A stretch of DNA of 64,000 bases, from NCBI RefSeq assembly GCF_020297485.1, contig NZ_JAIWZC010000001.1:496001-560000 (forward strand), written 5' to 3'. Position 1 is the stretch's first letter. Every line of letters begins with the position of its first letter. This stretch comes from Enterocloster clostridioformis (lineage in GTDB: Bacteria > Bacillota > Clostridia > Lachnospirales > Lachnospiraceae). This document shows, one piece after another, positions 28,380 to 37,716 of this stretch. The position numbers and the translations under genes are program-made. The notes under the pieces were generated by a model. It saw only the letters and a program-made list of their open reading frames with translations. It did no database searches and was not told where the DNA came from.

Positions 28380-29333
28380 ATGCTGAGAATCGGAATTGAT
28401 CTTGGAGGAACGAAGATAGCCGCTGGTCTGGTGGATGAAAACAGAGTGCTGGGGCCAGCCGTTCAGGAGCCAACAGGCCTGCCAAAACCGGCAAAGGAGC
28501 TGGCAGAGGCTATTTACAGGCTGACAGAACGCCTTTTAAAGGAACAGGGATTAACCTTTCAGGATGTGGAAAGCGTGGGGATCGGCATTCCCGGAACAGT
28601 GAACAAGGAAACAGACTGTATCGAGTATGCCAATAACTTCGGCTTTGAAAATGTGCCCTTTCTGAAAATGTTAAAAGACCTTTTTCCATGCCCTGTTTAT
28701 GGGGAAAATGATGCCAAGGCTGCTGCCTGGGGCGAATATCTGGCAGGTGCAGGACGGTGCAGCCGTTCCATGACAGCCGTAACTCTGGGAACAGGAGTCG
28801 GCGGAGGTATTATATTGAACGGAAGGATACTGGAAGGAGACAATGGAGCAGCAGGCGAGCTGGGCCATATGGTGATCCATCAGAACGGACATCCTTGTAC
28901 CTGTGGTCGGAAGGGCTGTCTGGAGGCTTATGCATCGGCTGCAGCTTTAGTGAGCCGGGCAAGAGAGGCTATGGAACGTTCGGATGAGTCCATGCTCTGG
29001 TCCCTCTGCAAAGGAGATCTGTCCGGAGTAAACGGCCGCATGATCTTTGAGGCATCAGAGAAGGGAGATTCCACAGCATGTGAGGTTCTGGACGGCTTTA
29101 TGGAGGATTTGTCTGAGGGAATTGCCAATATTATCAATATTCTTCAGCCGGAGATACTCTGTATTGGCGGGGGCTTAAGCGGAGCCGGAGAGGCACTTTT
29201 AGCTCCGGTGAAGGAGAAAACAGCACCCAAAATCTATTCCAGAGCTTCCCAAAAGAACACCCGGATTCTCCTTGCAGAGCTGGGGAACGGAGCAGGCATC
29301 ATCGGAGCAGCCTGCTTAAATGAGCAGAGATAA
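28380..29333 (+). CDS. ROK-family sugar kinase (glucokinase-like)
   Basis: Cytoplasmic kinase that phosphorylates a hexose or N-acyl hexosamine. The 317 residues open with the phosphate-binding GIDLGGTKIAAGLV. GENDAKAAAWGEYLAG has the catalytic Asp, TLGTGVGGGIIL is the second phosphate loop, and ELGHMVIHQNGHPCTCGRKGCLEAYAS is the ROK zinc motif with one His and three Cys. No DNA-binding domain is present, so it is an enzyme and not a NagC-type repressor. AAAGGGG precedes the ATG at 28380. It probably traps a released monosaccharide. The remnant antiporter frame begins inside its last codons. Confidence 0.92.
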   Translation: MLRIGIDLGGTKIAAGLVDENRVLGPAVQEPTGLPKPAKELAEAIYRLTERLLKEQGLTFQDVESVGIGIPGTVNKETDCIEYANNFGFENVPFLKMLKDLFPCPVYGENDAKAAAWGEYLAGAGRCSRSMTAVTLGTGVGGGIILNGRILEGDNGAAGELGHMVIHQNGHPCTCGRKGCLEAYASAAALVSRAREAMERSDESMLWSLCKGDLSGVNGRMIFEASEKGDSTACEVLDGFMEDLSEGIANIINILQPEILCIGGGLSGAGEALLAPVKEKTAPKIYSRASQKNTRILLAELGNGAGIIGAACLNEQR

Positions 29334-30125
29334 AGACAGAAATGTTAATAAGCCGTTAAAGTTCCGGCAAAACCTGTATTTTGCCATTGGAATAATTAAG
29401 GAGGCAAAGCCGGTGATTGGCCGGTCTGTGCTGTTGTCTGCTGCGGGGGTGGTTCTCACAGCAGGAATTACAGGGCTTTTTATCCATCTGATTTTGAAGC
29501 TTCCGCTTCTGGAGAGTCTTTTGACAGCTTCCGTGATCGGCTCCACGGATGCAGCCTCCGTGTTCGGCATTCTGCGGTCTAAAAATCTGAATCTTAAGGA
29601 GAATACTGCTTCCCTGCTGGAAATGGAATCCGGCTCCAATGACCCCATTTCCTATATGCTGACAGTGATTTTAACCGGACTTCAAATCGTCTTCATTTTG
29701 ACATTGCAGAGGGAAAAACCATATTTGTATTCGCCGTGGCTGTTCTTGCCTATGCAGTTCCTGTGCTTTTGGGAGGAAACGGGTATTCAAAGGTATTTCT
29801 TCCCTCAGCGGCAATTATGGTATTCCTGACCCTGATTGGACGTCCACTTGCAGTGACGGTGCTTCTTGGAAGCTTCCGGTCTTTATGGGGACAGATCGGA
29901 ACGGTTTCCTGGGCGGGGCTTCGCGGTGTGGCCTCTATTGTATTTGCCATTTATGCCGTACTGCGTCAGGTGCCGATGAAAAATAATCTGTTTAATCTGG
30001 TGTTTTGTATTGTTCTGTTATCCATTTCCATTCAGGGAACCCTGCTTCCATGGTTTTCCAGACGCCTGAAAATGATTGATGAAAAGGCGGATGTGCGCCG
30101 GACTTTTACGGATTATCATAGGTAA
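29320..30125 (+). pseudogene. Decayed NhaP-type K+(Na+)/H+ antiporter
   Basis: Two overlapping frames together show parts of one antiporter. The first (29320-29829) holds VLLSAAGVVLTAGITGLF and SVIGSTDAASVFGILRSKNLNLKEN, with the family's ESGSNDP motif near 29625. Around 29690-29700 the reading frame shifts: FDIAEGKTIFVFAVAVLAYAVPVLLGGNGY continues in another frame (from about 29704). About 40-50 family residues then appear to be missing before FLTLIGRPLAV and SWAGLRGVASIVFA. The N-terminal two or three helices and any C-terminal TrkA-type domain are also absent. The remnant follows the ROK gene directly, so it marks the right edge of the island. A functional protein is very unlikely. Confidence 0.8.
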
Positions 30126-30140
30126 TTGCGAAACAAGTTT

Positions 30141-30317
30141 TTAATTCTGATTAAAAATGTGAATTTTATCAGCAACCACTACTGTAATGAGCTGTGCAAT
30201 TCCCGCAAGCAGCAAATCAGCATGCAGAGTTTTTTCATTCTGCGTTTTACGTCCGGCAACACAAAAGCTGTCCTTGAAGTGGTGAATGGATTTCTCAACA
30301 GCCACTGTCTCTTTCAT
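30141..30317 (-). CDS. 58-codon frame of unknown nature (possible gene remnant)
   Basis: A short open frame on the minus strand starting MKETVAVEKSIHHFKDSF and containing EKTLHADLLLAGIAQL. It reads like the C-terminal end of a larger protein, with protein-like composition and a hydrophobic helix. An in-frame stop lies just above the ATG and no clear ribosome site is present. It lies between the antiporter remnant and pyrI, in the same transcription direction as pyrI. I suspect a truncated mobile-element protein, but the sequence does not prove it. Confidence 0.3.
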   Translation of the reverse strand: MKETVAVEKSIHHFKDSFCVAGRKTQNEKTLHADLLLAGIAQLITVVVADKIHIFNQN

Positions 30318-30346
30318 GTATTTAAGGGCAGCGCCCCATAATCATC

Positions 30347-30778
30347 CTATTTAAATTCGCTGTACTTCTCTTCGCAGTACTGGCAGCGGTAAACCTCTGC
30401 CTTCTCATCTGCCAGGTAGAAGATATGGGGAAGCTCCTGTTCAATGGACGTGATGCAGCGGGGGTTCTTGCACTGAATCACATTGGTGATTTTCTTGGGA
30501 AGCTTTAATGCCCGCTTTTCGGCAATCTTGTCCCCGCGGATAATGTTCACCGTTATGTTGTGGTCGATGTAGCCCAATACCTTTAAGTCAACCGTATCCA
30601 GGCCGCCCTCGATTTTAATGATGTCCTTGCGTCCCATCTTGTTGCTGCGGGCGTTTTTGATGATGGCTACCTGGCATTCCAGCTTGTCCAGGCCCAGGTG
30701 ATAGTAGATGTCCAGGCTCTTTCCTGCCTCAATGTGGTCCAGGACAATGCCTTCTTGTAATCCGCTGATGTTTAACAT
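30347..30778 (-). CDS. pyrI: Aspartate carbamoyltransferase regulatory chain
   Basis: Regulatory subunit that binds nucleotides and controls the PyrB catalytic trimers. The 143 residues have an N-terminal allosteric domain ([19 protein letters not shown]) and a C-terminal zinc domain with four Cys: CKNPRC and CQYCEE. It overlaps the end of pyrB by 7 bases on the minus strand, so the two are coupled. No strong terminator is obvious after its stop at 30347. Confidence 0.95.
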   Translation of the reverse strand: MLNISGLQEGIVLDHIEAGKSLDIYYHLGLDKLECQVAIIKNARSNKMGRKDIIKIEGGLDTVDLKVLGYIDHNITVNIIRGDKIAEKRALKLPKKITNVIQCKNPRCITSIEQELPHIFYLADEKAEVYRCQYCEEKYSEFK

Positions 30779-31695
30779 GGTTTCTGCACCTCCAGTAATC
30801 TCATGATTAATGCCATACGCACGTATACGCCGTACTGTGCCTGCTTGAAGTAGGCAGCCCTTGGGTCGTCATCCACTTCCACGGAGATTTCATTTACCCT
30901 GGGAAGAGGATGGAGCACATACATGTCTTCCTTGGCAAGTTTCATTTTCTTCTTATCCAGAATATAACAGTCTTTCAAACGGATGTAATCTTCCTCGTTG
31001 AAGAAGCGTTCCTTCTGCACACGTGTCATGTAGAGAATGTCTAACTGGCCCAGAGCGTCGTCCAGGTTGCCGACTTCCTCAAAGGGAACATTATTTGCAG
31101 TGAGCACGTCGTCACGGATGTTGTCCGGGATGCGCAGCTCAGGCGGGGATATCAGTATGAACTTGACGTTGGGGTAGCGGACCATGGCGTTGATTAAGGA
31201 ATGTACGGTACGGCCGAATTTAAGGTCTCCGCAGAAGCCCACGGTCAGGTTGTCCAGACGTCCCTTCATGGAACGGATGGTCATAAGATCGGTTAAGGTC
31301 TGGGTGGGATGCTGATGGCCTCCGTCTCCGGCGTTGATGACCGGAATCTGGGCCTTCTGGGCAGCTACGAATGCAGCGCCTTCCTTTGGATGCCTCATGG
31401 CACAGATATCAGCATAACAGGAAATCATGCGGATGGTGTCGGCCACGCTTTCGCCTTTTGCGGCAGAACTGGAATTGGCGGATGAAAAACCTAATACACT
31501 GCCGCCCAGGTTCAGCATGGCAGCCTCAAAGCTTAAACGCGTCCGTGTACTTGGCTCATAGAAAAGGGTGGCCAGCTTCTTGCCGTCGCATACATGGGCG
31601 TATCCTGGAAGATTCTGTTCAATGTCCCTTGCAAGGGCCAGAAGGTCATCAATTTCTTCCACAGAGAAGTCTAAGGGATTCAATAAATGTCTCAT
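30772..31695 (-). CDS. pyrB: Aspartate carbamoyltransferase catalytic chain
   Basis: Catalyses carbamoyl phosphate + aspartate to N-carbamoyl-aspartate, the committed step of pyrimidine synthesis. The 307 residues show the carbamoyl-phosphate loop [14 protein letters not shown], the SSAAKGES loop that reaches into the next subunit, [14 protein letters not shown], and the aspartate site [19 protein letters not shown] precedes the ATG at 31695. A 110-base leader with a small hairpin (CGCACT/AGTGCG near 31750-31768) lies between the likely promoter and the start. Confidence 0.97.
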   Translation of the reverse strand: MRHLLNPLDFSVEEIDDLLALARDIEQNLPGYAHVCDGKKLATLFYEPSTRTRLSFEAAMLNLGGSVLGFSSANSSSAAKGESVADTIRMISCYADICAMRHPKEGAAFVAAQKAQIPVINAGDGGHQHPTQTLTDLMTIRSMKGRLDNLTVGFCGDLKFGRTVHSLINAMVRYPNVKFILISPPELRIPDNIRDDVLTANNVPFEEVGNLDDALGQLDILYMTRVQKERFFNEEDYIRLKDCYILDKKKMKLAKEDMYVLHPLPRVNEISVEVDDDPRAAYFKQAQYGVYVRMALIMRLLEVQKPC

Positions 31696-31808
31696 GGGAG
31701 TCTCCTTTGCGCATTATATTGTAAAATATTGAATTTGGGAAATAGTTCGCACTCTACCAGTGCGATAGCCGGACCAGCCAGATATGGCACTGATTTGTGC
31801 CTCGTCAT

Positions 31809-31837
31809 ATTCTTACATAGAATGCGGTATAAGTCAA
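31809..31837 (-). promoter_or_regulatory. Probable promoter of pyrBI
   Basis: On the minus strand TTGACT (31837-31832), a 17-base spacer and AAGAAT (31814-31809). The -35 is good but the -10 matches only four of six bases. No other candidate in the 180-base gap is better. Confidence 0.45.
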
Positions 31838-31874
31838 GTAAAAATTACAGGCTTTTATAAAAAATGATCGCTTT

Positions 31875-33392
31875 TTATTTGCAGGGTCTTCCCAGGACCT
31901 GTGTGATGTAGGCGCTGGGAGTCATGCCTGTTTTTTTCTTGAACAGCTGGGAAAAATACTGGGGGTTGTTTCCGAGTCCCACTTCCTGGGCCACATCCTG
32001 TATCTTATCCAGACCCTTGGAAGCCAGAAGCTGCTTGGCTGTTTTAATCCGCATGTCCGTCAGGTAGGTGGAAAATTTGGTGCCGGTCTCCTTCAGGAAT
32101 TTTTTGCTGACATAGTCCACATTCATGAAGAGATAGTTTTTTGAAATATATTTAAGGGTCAGGTTGTCATCCTGCAGATTCCGGCTTACATAATCAAATA
32201 TCTGCTGGGTCATGGTGCTGACGGACTGCCCGCTGTCAGGCTCTCTCAGTATTTCCTCCACCCGGTCAATGGCAAGGTTTTTTAAGTCCGTTAAGCACTG
32301 TTCATTTTCAATCCGGACCAGGAGTTCAGTCAGCCAGGTGGAGGAGAGGCAGGGACTGTTCAGGGTAAGCTTCATGAACAGGTTGCTGGCAATCTGTTTT
32401 AAAAAGGTGATGTCATTTATATCCTTTATGAGATCGGTCAGCTTCTGCATGGAATCCGGCTGCCGGTCCAGGATAGACTGGCATAGCTGCTCCAATTCAT
32501 TGATATGGGTGTTGTAATTGCAGGTGTAGAGCAGATGAAAATTATTGATATAATAAATCATTCCAAAACGCCTTATTTTCTTGAGAACCACCACCAGAAG
32601 CTGTTCCAGGTTGGAATACAGTGTGGATTCGGTTTCCAGGGCTACGGCCTGGCCCGGATAGTGCCTCTGGCAGATGAAACGCTCCAGGTCCTGGTAGTTT
32701 GCGGCAAAGTCCTTAAAGAACAGAAGCAGTGTGTTATTGACGTATACGCCGTGGATGATGACGGAGGAAATATTTTGGCTGCAATACAGCCTTAAATCAT
32801 CCAGAAACCTCTCCAGATGCTCAAAGGGCAGAAAATACACATAGTACAGCCTGTAGACCGTGAATTTAAAGTCAATATAGGATTCATAGGAACGGATGAT
32901 ATCCGGAAAACCCCGGTTCTGGCATATGCTGTCATTGATGATGCTGAAAATGACGTTGTGGTTCATGCTGTTGATTGCCATGAAGCGGTCTGATACAATC
33001 CGTTCCATGAGCTTCTGCTGGTAGCAGTCCTTCTTGCACTGTTCGATACAGTCAATGATCTGCAGCTCATTACAGGGTTTGAGAAGATAGTATTTAACCC
33101 CGTTTTTCATGGCTTCCTTGGCATACTCGAATTCCCCGTAGCCGGAGAGGATGATGAACTGTACGTTCAGGTCCGTACCGGAAATCCTGCGAATCAGTTC
33201 CAGGCCGTCCATGCCGGGCATCCGGATATCGGTCAGCACGATATCCGGCGTCTCGTCCATTATCATGTCATATGTTTCCATTCCGTTTTTGCACAGGCCC
33301 ACCACCTCGATGTCGTATTCCTTCCAATTGATGATGGTGGATATGGTTTCGCGGATGATGCGTTCATCGTCCGCAATGATTAATTTAAGCAT
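31875..33392 (-). CDS. YesN-type response regulator with AraC DNA-binding domain
   Basis: Two-component response regulator. The 505 residues begin MLKLIIADDERIIRETI, with the phospho-acceptor Asp55 in DIVLTDIRMPGMDG and the conserved Lys in YYLLKPCNE. A long central region of about 270 residues follows, and then an AraC-type double helix-turn-helix (LKYISKNYLFMNVDYVSKKFLKETG and IQDVAQEVGLGNNPQYFSQLFKKKTG). The ATG at 33392 overlaps the kinase stop by 8 bases; a longer frame up to 33611 would run back into the kinase gene. It most likely activates the divergent sugar-transport operon at 35369. Confidence 0.92.
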   Translation of the reverse strand: MLKLIIADDERIIRETISTIINWKEYDIEVVGLCKNGMETYDMIMDETPDIVLTDIRMPGMDGLELIRRISGTDLNVQFIILSGYGEFEYAKEAMKNGVKYYLLKPCNELQIIDCIEQCKKDCYQQKLMERIVSDRFMAINSMNHNVIFSIINDSICQNRGFPDIIRSYESYIDFKFTVYRLYYVYFLPFEHLERFLDDLRLYCSQNISSVIIHGVYVNNTLLLFFKDFAANYQDLERFICQRHYPGQAVALETESTLYSNLEQLLVVVLKKIRRFGMIYYINNFHLLYTCNYNTHINELEQLCQSILDRQPDSMQKLTDLIKDINDITFLKQIASNLFMKLTLNSPCLSSTWLTELLVRIENEQCLTDLKNLAIDRVEEILREPDSGQSVSTMTQQIFDYVSRNLQDDNLTLKYISKNYLFMNVDYVSKKFLKETGTKFSTYLTDMRIKTAKQLLASKGLDKIQDVAQEVGLGNNPQYFSQLFKKKTGMTPSAYITQVLGRPCK

Positions 33393-35157
33393 AGTCATCT
33401 TCCTCTGTTTTGTATGGTATAGTGATGATTGCAATGGCTTTTTCATTCTCGTTTTTAAAGGACAGTCCATAGGCTTCCCCAAAAAGCATCTGGATGCGCT
33501 GGTGGATATTGACCAGGCCGATGCCAAAGCCGTGGGCATTCTTGGTGCCGTCCTGAAGCTTTTCAAGAAGGCCGTCCTCGAATACAGAGCCTTCATTTGA
33601 CACCTCCACAATCAGCAGGCCCCCTTCCTTCATGGTCCGTATGCTGATTTCACAGGTATCCATCATTTCCTCCATGCCGTAGCGTATGGCATTTTCCAGA
33701 AGGGGCTGGATGGTAAGGGGCAGTATAAGGGCTTTTCCCAGCTCTTCGGGACACTCCACATGGAACAGAAGCCGGTCCTCAAAGCGTATTTTCTGAATGG
33801 TCATGTAGCTTCCGGCCAGGCCGATCTCATAATCCAGGGTCACAAGAGGCTTTTTGCTGCTGAGGGTGGCCCGAAGCAGGGTTCCCAGGGATTCCACCAT
33901 GGAGGAAATCTGCTGGTCCTTTAATGCCTTTGCCCGCCAGTTGATGGTTTCCAGGGTGTTGTATAAAAAATGGGGATTAATTTGGGATTCCAGCGCCTTA
34001 AGCTTTGCGTCGCGGCTTAAAATCTGATTCACATAATTGTTCCGGACCAGGTACTGGATACGGCCGGCCATGGTGTCAAAATGCTGGTGCAGCCTGCTGA
34101 TTTCATCGGTCCGTTTACTGTAGTCCACCTCCACCTCAGGCATCTTAAGCTCCGTGCTGCTGAAAAACTCCATCTTCTGTATTAAAAGGTCGAAGTCCTT
34201 TAAAATGTAGCGGGTCAGGCGCCTGGAAAATGTCATGGCAGCGATGAAGCCTACAATGAGCATGGCCAGGATAAGGCGGTAGGCCATGCCTGTGGAATTG
34301 GAAATCTGGTCATAGGGGACCAGGTTTATGTAGGTCCAGTTGTAGTAGGGAATGGTGTTCTTAACTGCAAAATAGCTGTGACCGTTCTGGTGTACGATGC
34401 TGTAGGGCTGGCCGGTCTGTTTCATGAACCCATTGGCGGTTTCCGGGTCAATCCCGTCAGAGGTGTATATGAGCTGGTCCCCGTCAAAGAGAATGTAGCC
34501 GGAGTCGCCGTAGGTGGTTACCGCACGGTTGGCATCCCTTACAATCCGGTCCAGATCCACAAAGACCAGCAGGTCTCCCAGATGGTCCAGCTCCAGGTTG
34601 TATACCTTCCTGACGCTGCGGCTGAGTATATACAGGCCGTGGTCATAGTCAATGGTCCAGGTAATGGCTCCTTCCCGTTCCCTGGCCTTGTCCACCGCGT
34701 CCCGTACCGTGTCCGTATCCGCATTGTTTATGACCACGAAATTAGTCAGGTTTTGGAAATGCCGGTTATTTAACGCAATAGCAGCCACACCGTTATTTTT
34801 GTAGGCCTGCTGGTAATTGTTGATGGCTGCGCTGATTCGGGGGTTGTTGTCGGACCATATAAGGGGATCATCCGTACTGTCAATGCGGTTTAGGGAATCC
34901 TGAATCACGGAGGAGGAGATGATGACAGAGGAAAGGGTCTCGATGCTTTTTAAATTGCCGGAAATGGTCTGGGAGGAAAAGGACAGATTTCCGGCAATGG
35001 CCTTGTAGAGCTGTTCATTGTATGCATTGGAGGAAATGCGCAGCCCCATGAGCGCTATGAATAGAATCAGCACCACATTGGACAATACAACGGCCAGCAG
35101 TTTATTTTTCATGGAGAGATTTTCAAAATCACGTTTTATCTGGTTCAGGTATCTCAT
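33385..35157 (-). CDS. YesM-type sensor histidine kinase
   Basis: Membrane sensor for an extracellular sugar signal. The 590 residues have a short cytoplasmic start, membrane helix 1 (about residues 20-40), an extracytoplasmic sensing domain of about 250 residues and helix 2 (about 293-311). A HAMP linker and the phospho-acceptor His397 in SQINPHFLYNTLE (His_kinase family) come next. The ATPase domain has the N-box PLLENAIRYG and G-box GIGLVNIHQR. It overlaps the response-regulator gene by 8 bases. The gene is divergent from the binding-protein operon, the common layout for YesMN-CUT1 modules in Firmicutes. Confidence 0.93.
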   Translation of the reverse strand: MRYLNQIKRDFENLSMKNKLLAVVLSNVVLILFIALMGLRISSNAYNEQLYKAIAGNLSFSSQTISGNLKSIETLSSVIISSSVIQDSLNRIDSTDDPLIWSDNNPRISAAINNYQQAYKNNGVAAIALNNRHFQNLTNFVVINNADTDTVRDAVDKAREREGAITWTIDYDHGLYILSRSVRKVYNLELDHLGDLLVFVDLDRIVRDANRAVTTYGDSGYILFDGDQLIYTSDGIDPETANGFMKQTGQPYSIVHQNGHSYFAVKNTIPYYNWTYINLVPYDQISNSTGMAYRLILAMLIVGFIAAMTFSRRLTRYILKDFDLLIQKMEFFSSTELKMPEVEVDYSKRTDEISRLHQHFDTMAGRIQYLVRNNYVNQILSRDAKLKALESQINPHFLYNTLETINWRAKALKDQQISSMVESLGTLLRATLSSKKPLVTLDYEIGLAGSYMTIQKIRFEDRLLFHVECPEELGKALILPLTIQPLLENAIRYGMEEMMDTCEISIRTMKEGGLLIVEVSNEGSVFEDGLLEKLQDGTKNAHGFGIGLVNIHQRIQMLFGEAYGLSFKNENEKAIAIITIPYKTEEDDYA

Positions 35158-35296
35158 ACGTTACTCCTGTTTTCAGTGGGAATTGACTGTCTTAGATTAA
35201 TATAAACCATATCGTTCAACAGGACAAGGAAAAGTTGCATCCGCATAAACTGTATGAAAAAGTCGGAAAATTAACCATGGACATCGGTTTTATTGA

Positions 35297-35325
35297 TTGG
35301 TTTGACAAGAAAAAGCAGGTATAAT
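35297..35325 (+). promoter_or_regulatory. Probable promoter of the second sugar operon
   Basis: A perfect -10 TATAAT at 35320-35325 with TTGGTT 17 bases upstream. A TTGACA at 35302-35307 is only 12 bases from the -10. Weak -35 spacing fits a promoter that needs an activator, probably the YesN-like regulator encoded divergently. Confidence 0.55.
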
Positions 35326-35368
35326 CAATTCATCAAAAGCAACTAAAGAACGAGGGAGGTTTTCAATC

Positions 35369-36760
35369 ATGAAAAAGAAATTAGCACTTGTGCTTACAGC
35401 TGCCCTGGCGGCGGCAAGCCTGACAGCATGCGGCGGTTCCGGTACCGCAGATACAAAGGCGGCCGGTTCACAGGCAGAAGGAGCATCCGGGGAAAACGCT
35501 GCATCCGGGGAAAACGCTGCATCCGGGGAAAACGCTGCATCCGGGGATGGTTCGGAGATGGTGGTTGCCTGGTGGGGCAATCAGGTGAGAAATGTGCGTA
35601 CACAGGCTATCTTAGAGCTGTATTCCGAACAGAATCCCGGAGTTACCTTTGACGGACAATTTTCAGAGTGGGCAGATTACTGGAACAAGCTGGCTACGGC
35701 CGCTGCCGGTCATTCCATGCCGGACATTGTCCAGATGGATTACAAGTATATCCAGCAGTATGTAAACAATGATTTGCTGGTGGACTTGACGCCTTATATT
35801 CAAAACGGAACCATCGACGTGGCAGACTGTAATGAAGATGTACTGAACTCCGGTAAGGTAGGGGACGGACTTTATGCAATCTGCAACGGCATCAATGCAC
35901 CTGCGCTACTGTACAACAAGACAGCCCTGGATGAGGCAGGCATCACGGTAAAAGATAATATGACCATGGACGAGTTCATTGCACTCTGCAAGGAAATCAG
36001 GGAAAAGACAGGATATAAGACCAACATTGCATATAACAATGGTGAGAATTTCATCGAGTATTTCCTGCGCGCCAATGATGTAGTCATGTTCGAGGACGGA
36101 AAACTGGGCGGAACAGCAGAGGATTATGTATCCTATTTTAAACTCTATGAGGATGGCATAAGGGACGGATGGGTTGTGGATCCTTCCATCTTTGCAGAGA
36201 GGACCATCGGATCCGTGGAGCAGGACCCAATGGTGTATGGTTCCAATCCTGAAACCATGTCATGGTGTGCGTTTAACTATACCAACCAGCTCACAGCCAT
36301 CCGAAGCGCCGCACCTGAGGGTGTGGAGATTGCCATAACCACCTGGCCTTCAGCAGACCCTGTCAAGTCCGATTATCTGAAGCCAAGCCAGTTTTTCGCC
36401 ATCACAAAGGACAGCACAAATCCGGAAGAGGCGGCAAAGGTCCTGAATTTCATCACAAACTCAGTGGAATGTAATGAAATCCTTCTGGGAGAGAGAGGCA
36501 TTCCTCTGTCATCAGCAGTGGCAGATTCCATTGCGCCTAAGATGGATGAGACCAGCCAGGAAGTGATTAAGTTCATCAACGAAGTTGTATCTGACAATTC
36601 TTCCCAGATCAATCCGCCTGCTGCCGACGGTTCAAGCGAGGTAAACGATCTTCTGAATAAGCTGGAGGAACAGGTACGTTACGGTCAGATGACGGCTGAG
36701 GATGCCGGTCAGCAGCTGTTTACAGAAGGCTCAAAGATTATGGAGTCCAAGAAAAATTAG
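35369..36760 (+). CDS. ABC transporter sugar-binding lipoprotein
   Basis: Extracytoplasmic CUT1 solute-binding protein, 463 residues. The signal peptide ends in the lipobox LTAC-GG. A flexible linker then carries a hexapeptide GENAAS repeated three times, coded by a perfect 18-bp tandem repeat. The mature lobes follow with VVAWWGNQVRN, SMPDIVQMDYKYI and GIPLSSAVADSIAP. GAGGGAGGT precedes the ATG at 35369. It is the first gene of an operon with two permeases, an amidohydrolase and GH4. It is followed by a hairpin that may reduce readthrough, giving more binding protein than permease. Confidence 0.92.
   Translation: MKKKLALVLTAALAAASLTACGGSGTADTKAAGSQAEGASGENAASGENAASGENAASGDGSEMVVAWWGNQVRNVRTQAILELYSEQNPGVTFDGQFSEWADYWNKLATAAAGHSMPDIVQMDYKYIQQYVNNDLLVDLTPYIQNGTIDVADCNEDVLNSGKVGDGLYAICNGINAPALLYNKTALDEAGITVKDNMTMDEFIALCKEIREKTGYKTNIAYNNGENFIEYFLRANDVVMFEDGKLGGTAEDYVSYFKLYEDGIRDGWVVDPSIFAERTIGSVEQDPMVYGSNPETMSWCAFNYTNQLTAIRSAAPEGVEIAITTWPSADPVKSDYLKPSQFFAITKDSTNPEEAAKVLNFITNSVECNEILLGERGIPLSSAVADSIAPKMDETSQEVIKFINEVVSDNSSQINPPAADGSSEVNDLLNKLEEQVRYGQMTAEDAGQQLFTEGSKIMESKKN
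35483..35547 (+). repeat. 18-bp perfect tandem repeat inside a binding-protein gene
   Basis: Three perfect copies of an 18-base unit beginning GCATCCGGGG, plus a partial fourth. The unit length is a multiple of three, so copy-number change would lengthen or shorten the lipoprotein's surface linker without breaking the frame. Confidence 0.9.
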
Positions 36761-36765
36761 CAAAT

Positions 36766-36799
36766 TAAAAAAGAGCGGCTGTTGTAGGTCGCTCTTTTC
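36766..36799 (+). terminator. Attenuating hairpin between binding protein and permeases
   Basis: AAAAGAGCG pairs with CGCTCTTTT. It lies in the 60-base gap before the permease genes, as in other binding-protein operons where partial termination keeps the first product in excess. Confidence 0.7.
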
Positions 36800-36820
36800 A
36801 TAAGGCGAGGAGGAGAGGCT

Positions 36821-37714
36821 ATGAAGGCATTAAAGCAGCAGCTCAGCAAGGAAAGTGTGGCCGGTGTCCTGTTTACACTGCCATTTACCATTGGATTCCT
36901 GCTGTTCATGATTGTTCCAATGGGAATTTCATTGTATTATTCGTTCTGTGATTATGACATTCTTTCACCGCCTGTTTTTACAGGACTTAAGAATTTTATT
37001 TCCATGTTCCAGGATGAAACGTTTTTTAAAACACTGAAGGTAACTTTTTTCTTTGCATTTGTGTCTGTTCCGCTCAAACTTCTGTTTGCTTTGATTGTGG
37101 CCATGCTCTTGCTGGAAAATTCCAAAATGTCCGGTTTCTACAGGGCAGCCTATTATCTTCCCTCCATTATCGGAGGTTCCGTGGCAGTATCCATCTTATG
37201 GAAGAGGATGTTTGCCATGGACGGCGTGGTGAATAAGCTTCTGGGAATGGTGGGAATCCAGACCAGCTTTTCGTGGCTGGGAGATACCAGAACAGCTATA
37301 TGGGTCCTCATATTGCTGGTGGTCTGGCAGTTTGGTTCATCCATGCTTATCTTCCTCTCATCCTTAAAACAGGTTCCGCAGTCCCTGTACGAGGCGGCAG
37401 AGGTGGACGGCGCCAGCGCGCCGGCAAAATTCTTTAAGATTACCCTGCCCCTGCTGACCCCCACCATATTTTTCAACCTGGTCATGCAGATGATTAACGG
37501 CTTTCTGGCCTTTACCCAGTGCTATATCATCACCCAGGGAAAACCCATGAATTCAACCCTGCTCTATACTGTTTACATGTATAAGCAGTCCTTTGAATTC
37601 TACAACACAGGATATGGTGCGGCCCTTGCATGGGTCATGCTGGCTGTGATTGGTCTGATAACCCTGTTCCTGTTTGCAACGAAACGGTTCTGGGTATATG
37701 AAGGAGGGCTTTAA
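36821..37714 (+). CDS. Sugar ABC transporter permease (MalF-like)
   Basis: CUT1 inner-membrane subunit of 297 residues with six predicted helices and the EAA docking loop SLYEAAEVDGASAPAKFFKITLP. GAGGAGGAGAGG precedes the ATG. The MalG-like partner starts 2 bases after its stop. No ATPase gene is in the operon. Confidence 0.94.
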   Translation: MKALKQQLSKESVAGVLFTLPFTIGFLLFMIVPMGISLYYSFCDYDILSPPVFTGLKNFISMFQDETFFKTLKVTFFFAFVSVPLKLLFALIVAMLLLENSKMSGFYRAAYYLPSIIGGSVAVSILWKRMFAMDGVVNKLLGMVGIQTSFSWLGDTRTAIWVLILLVVWQFGSSMLIFLSSLKQVPQSLYEAAEVDGASAPAKFFKITLPLLTPTIFFNLVMQMINGFLAFTQCYIITQGKPMNSTLLYTVYMYKQSFEFYNTGYGAALAWVMLAVIGLITLFLFATKRFWVYEGGL

Positions 37715-37716
37715 TC

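Noticed and set aside
35302-35325. TTGACA with TATAAT as a perfect promoter before the second binding protein
   Set aside because: The spacing is only 12 bases. The -35 hexamer probably is not used as such; TTGGTT at 17 bases is kept with low confidence.
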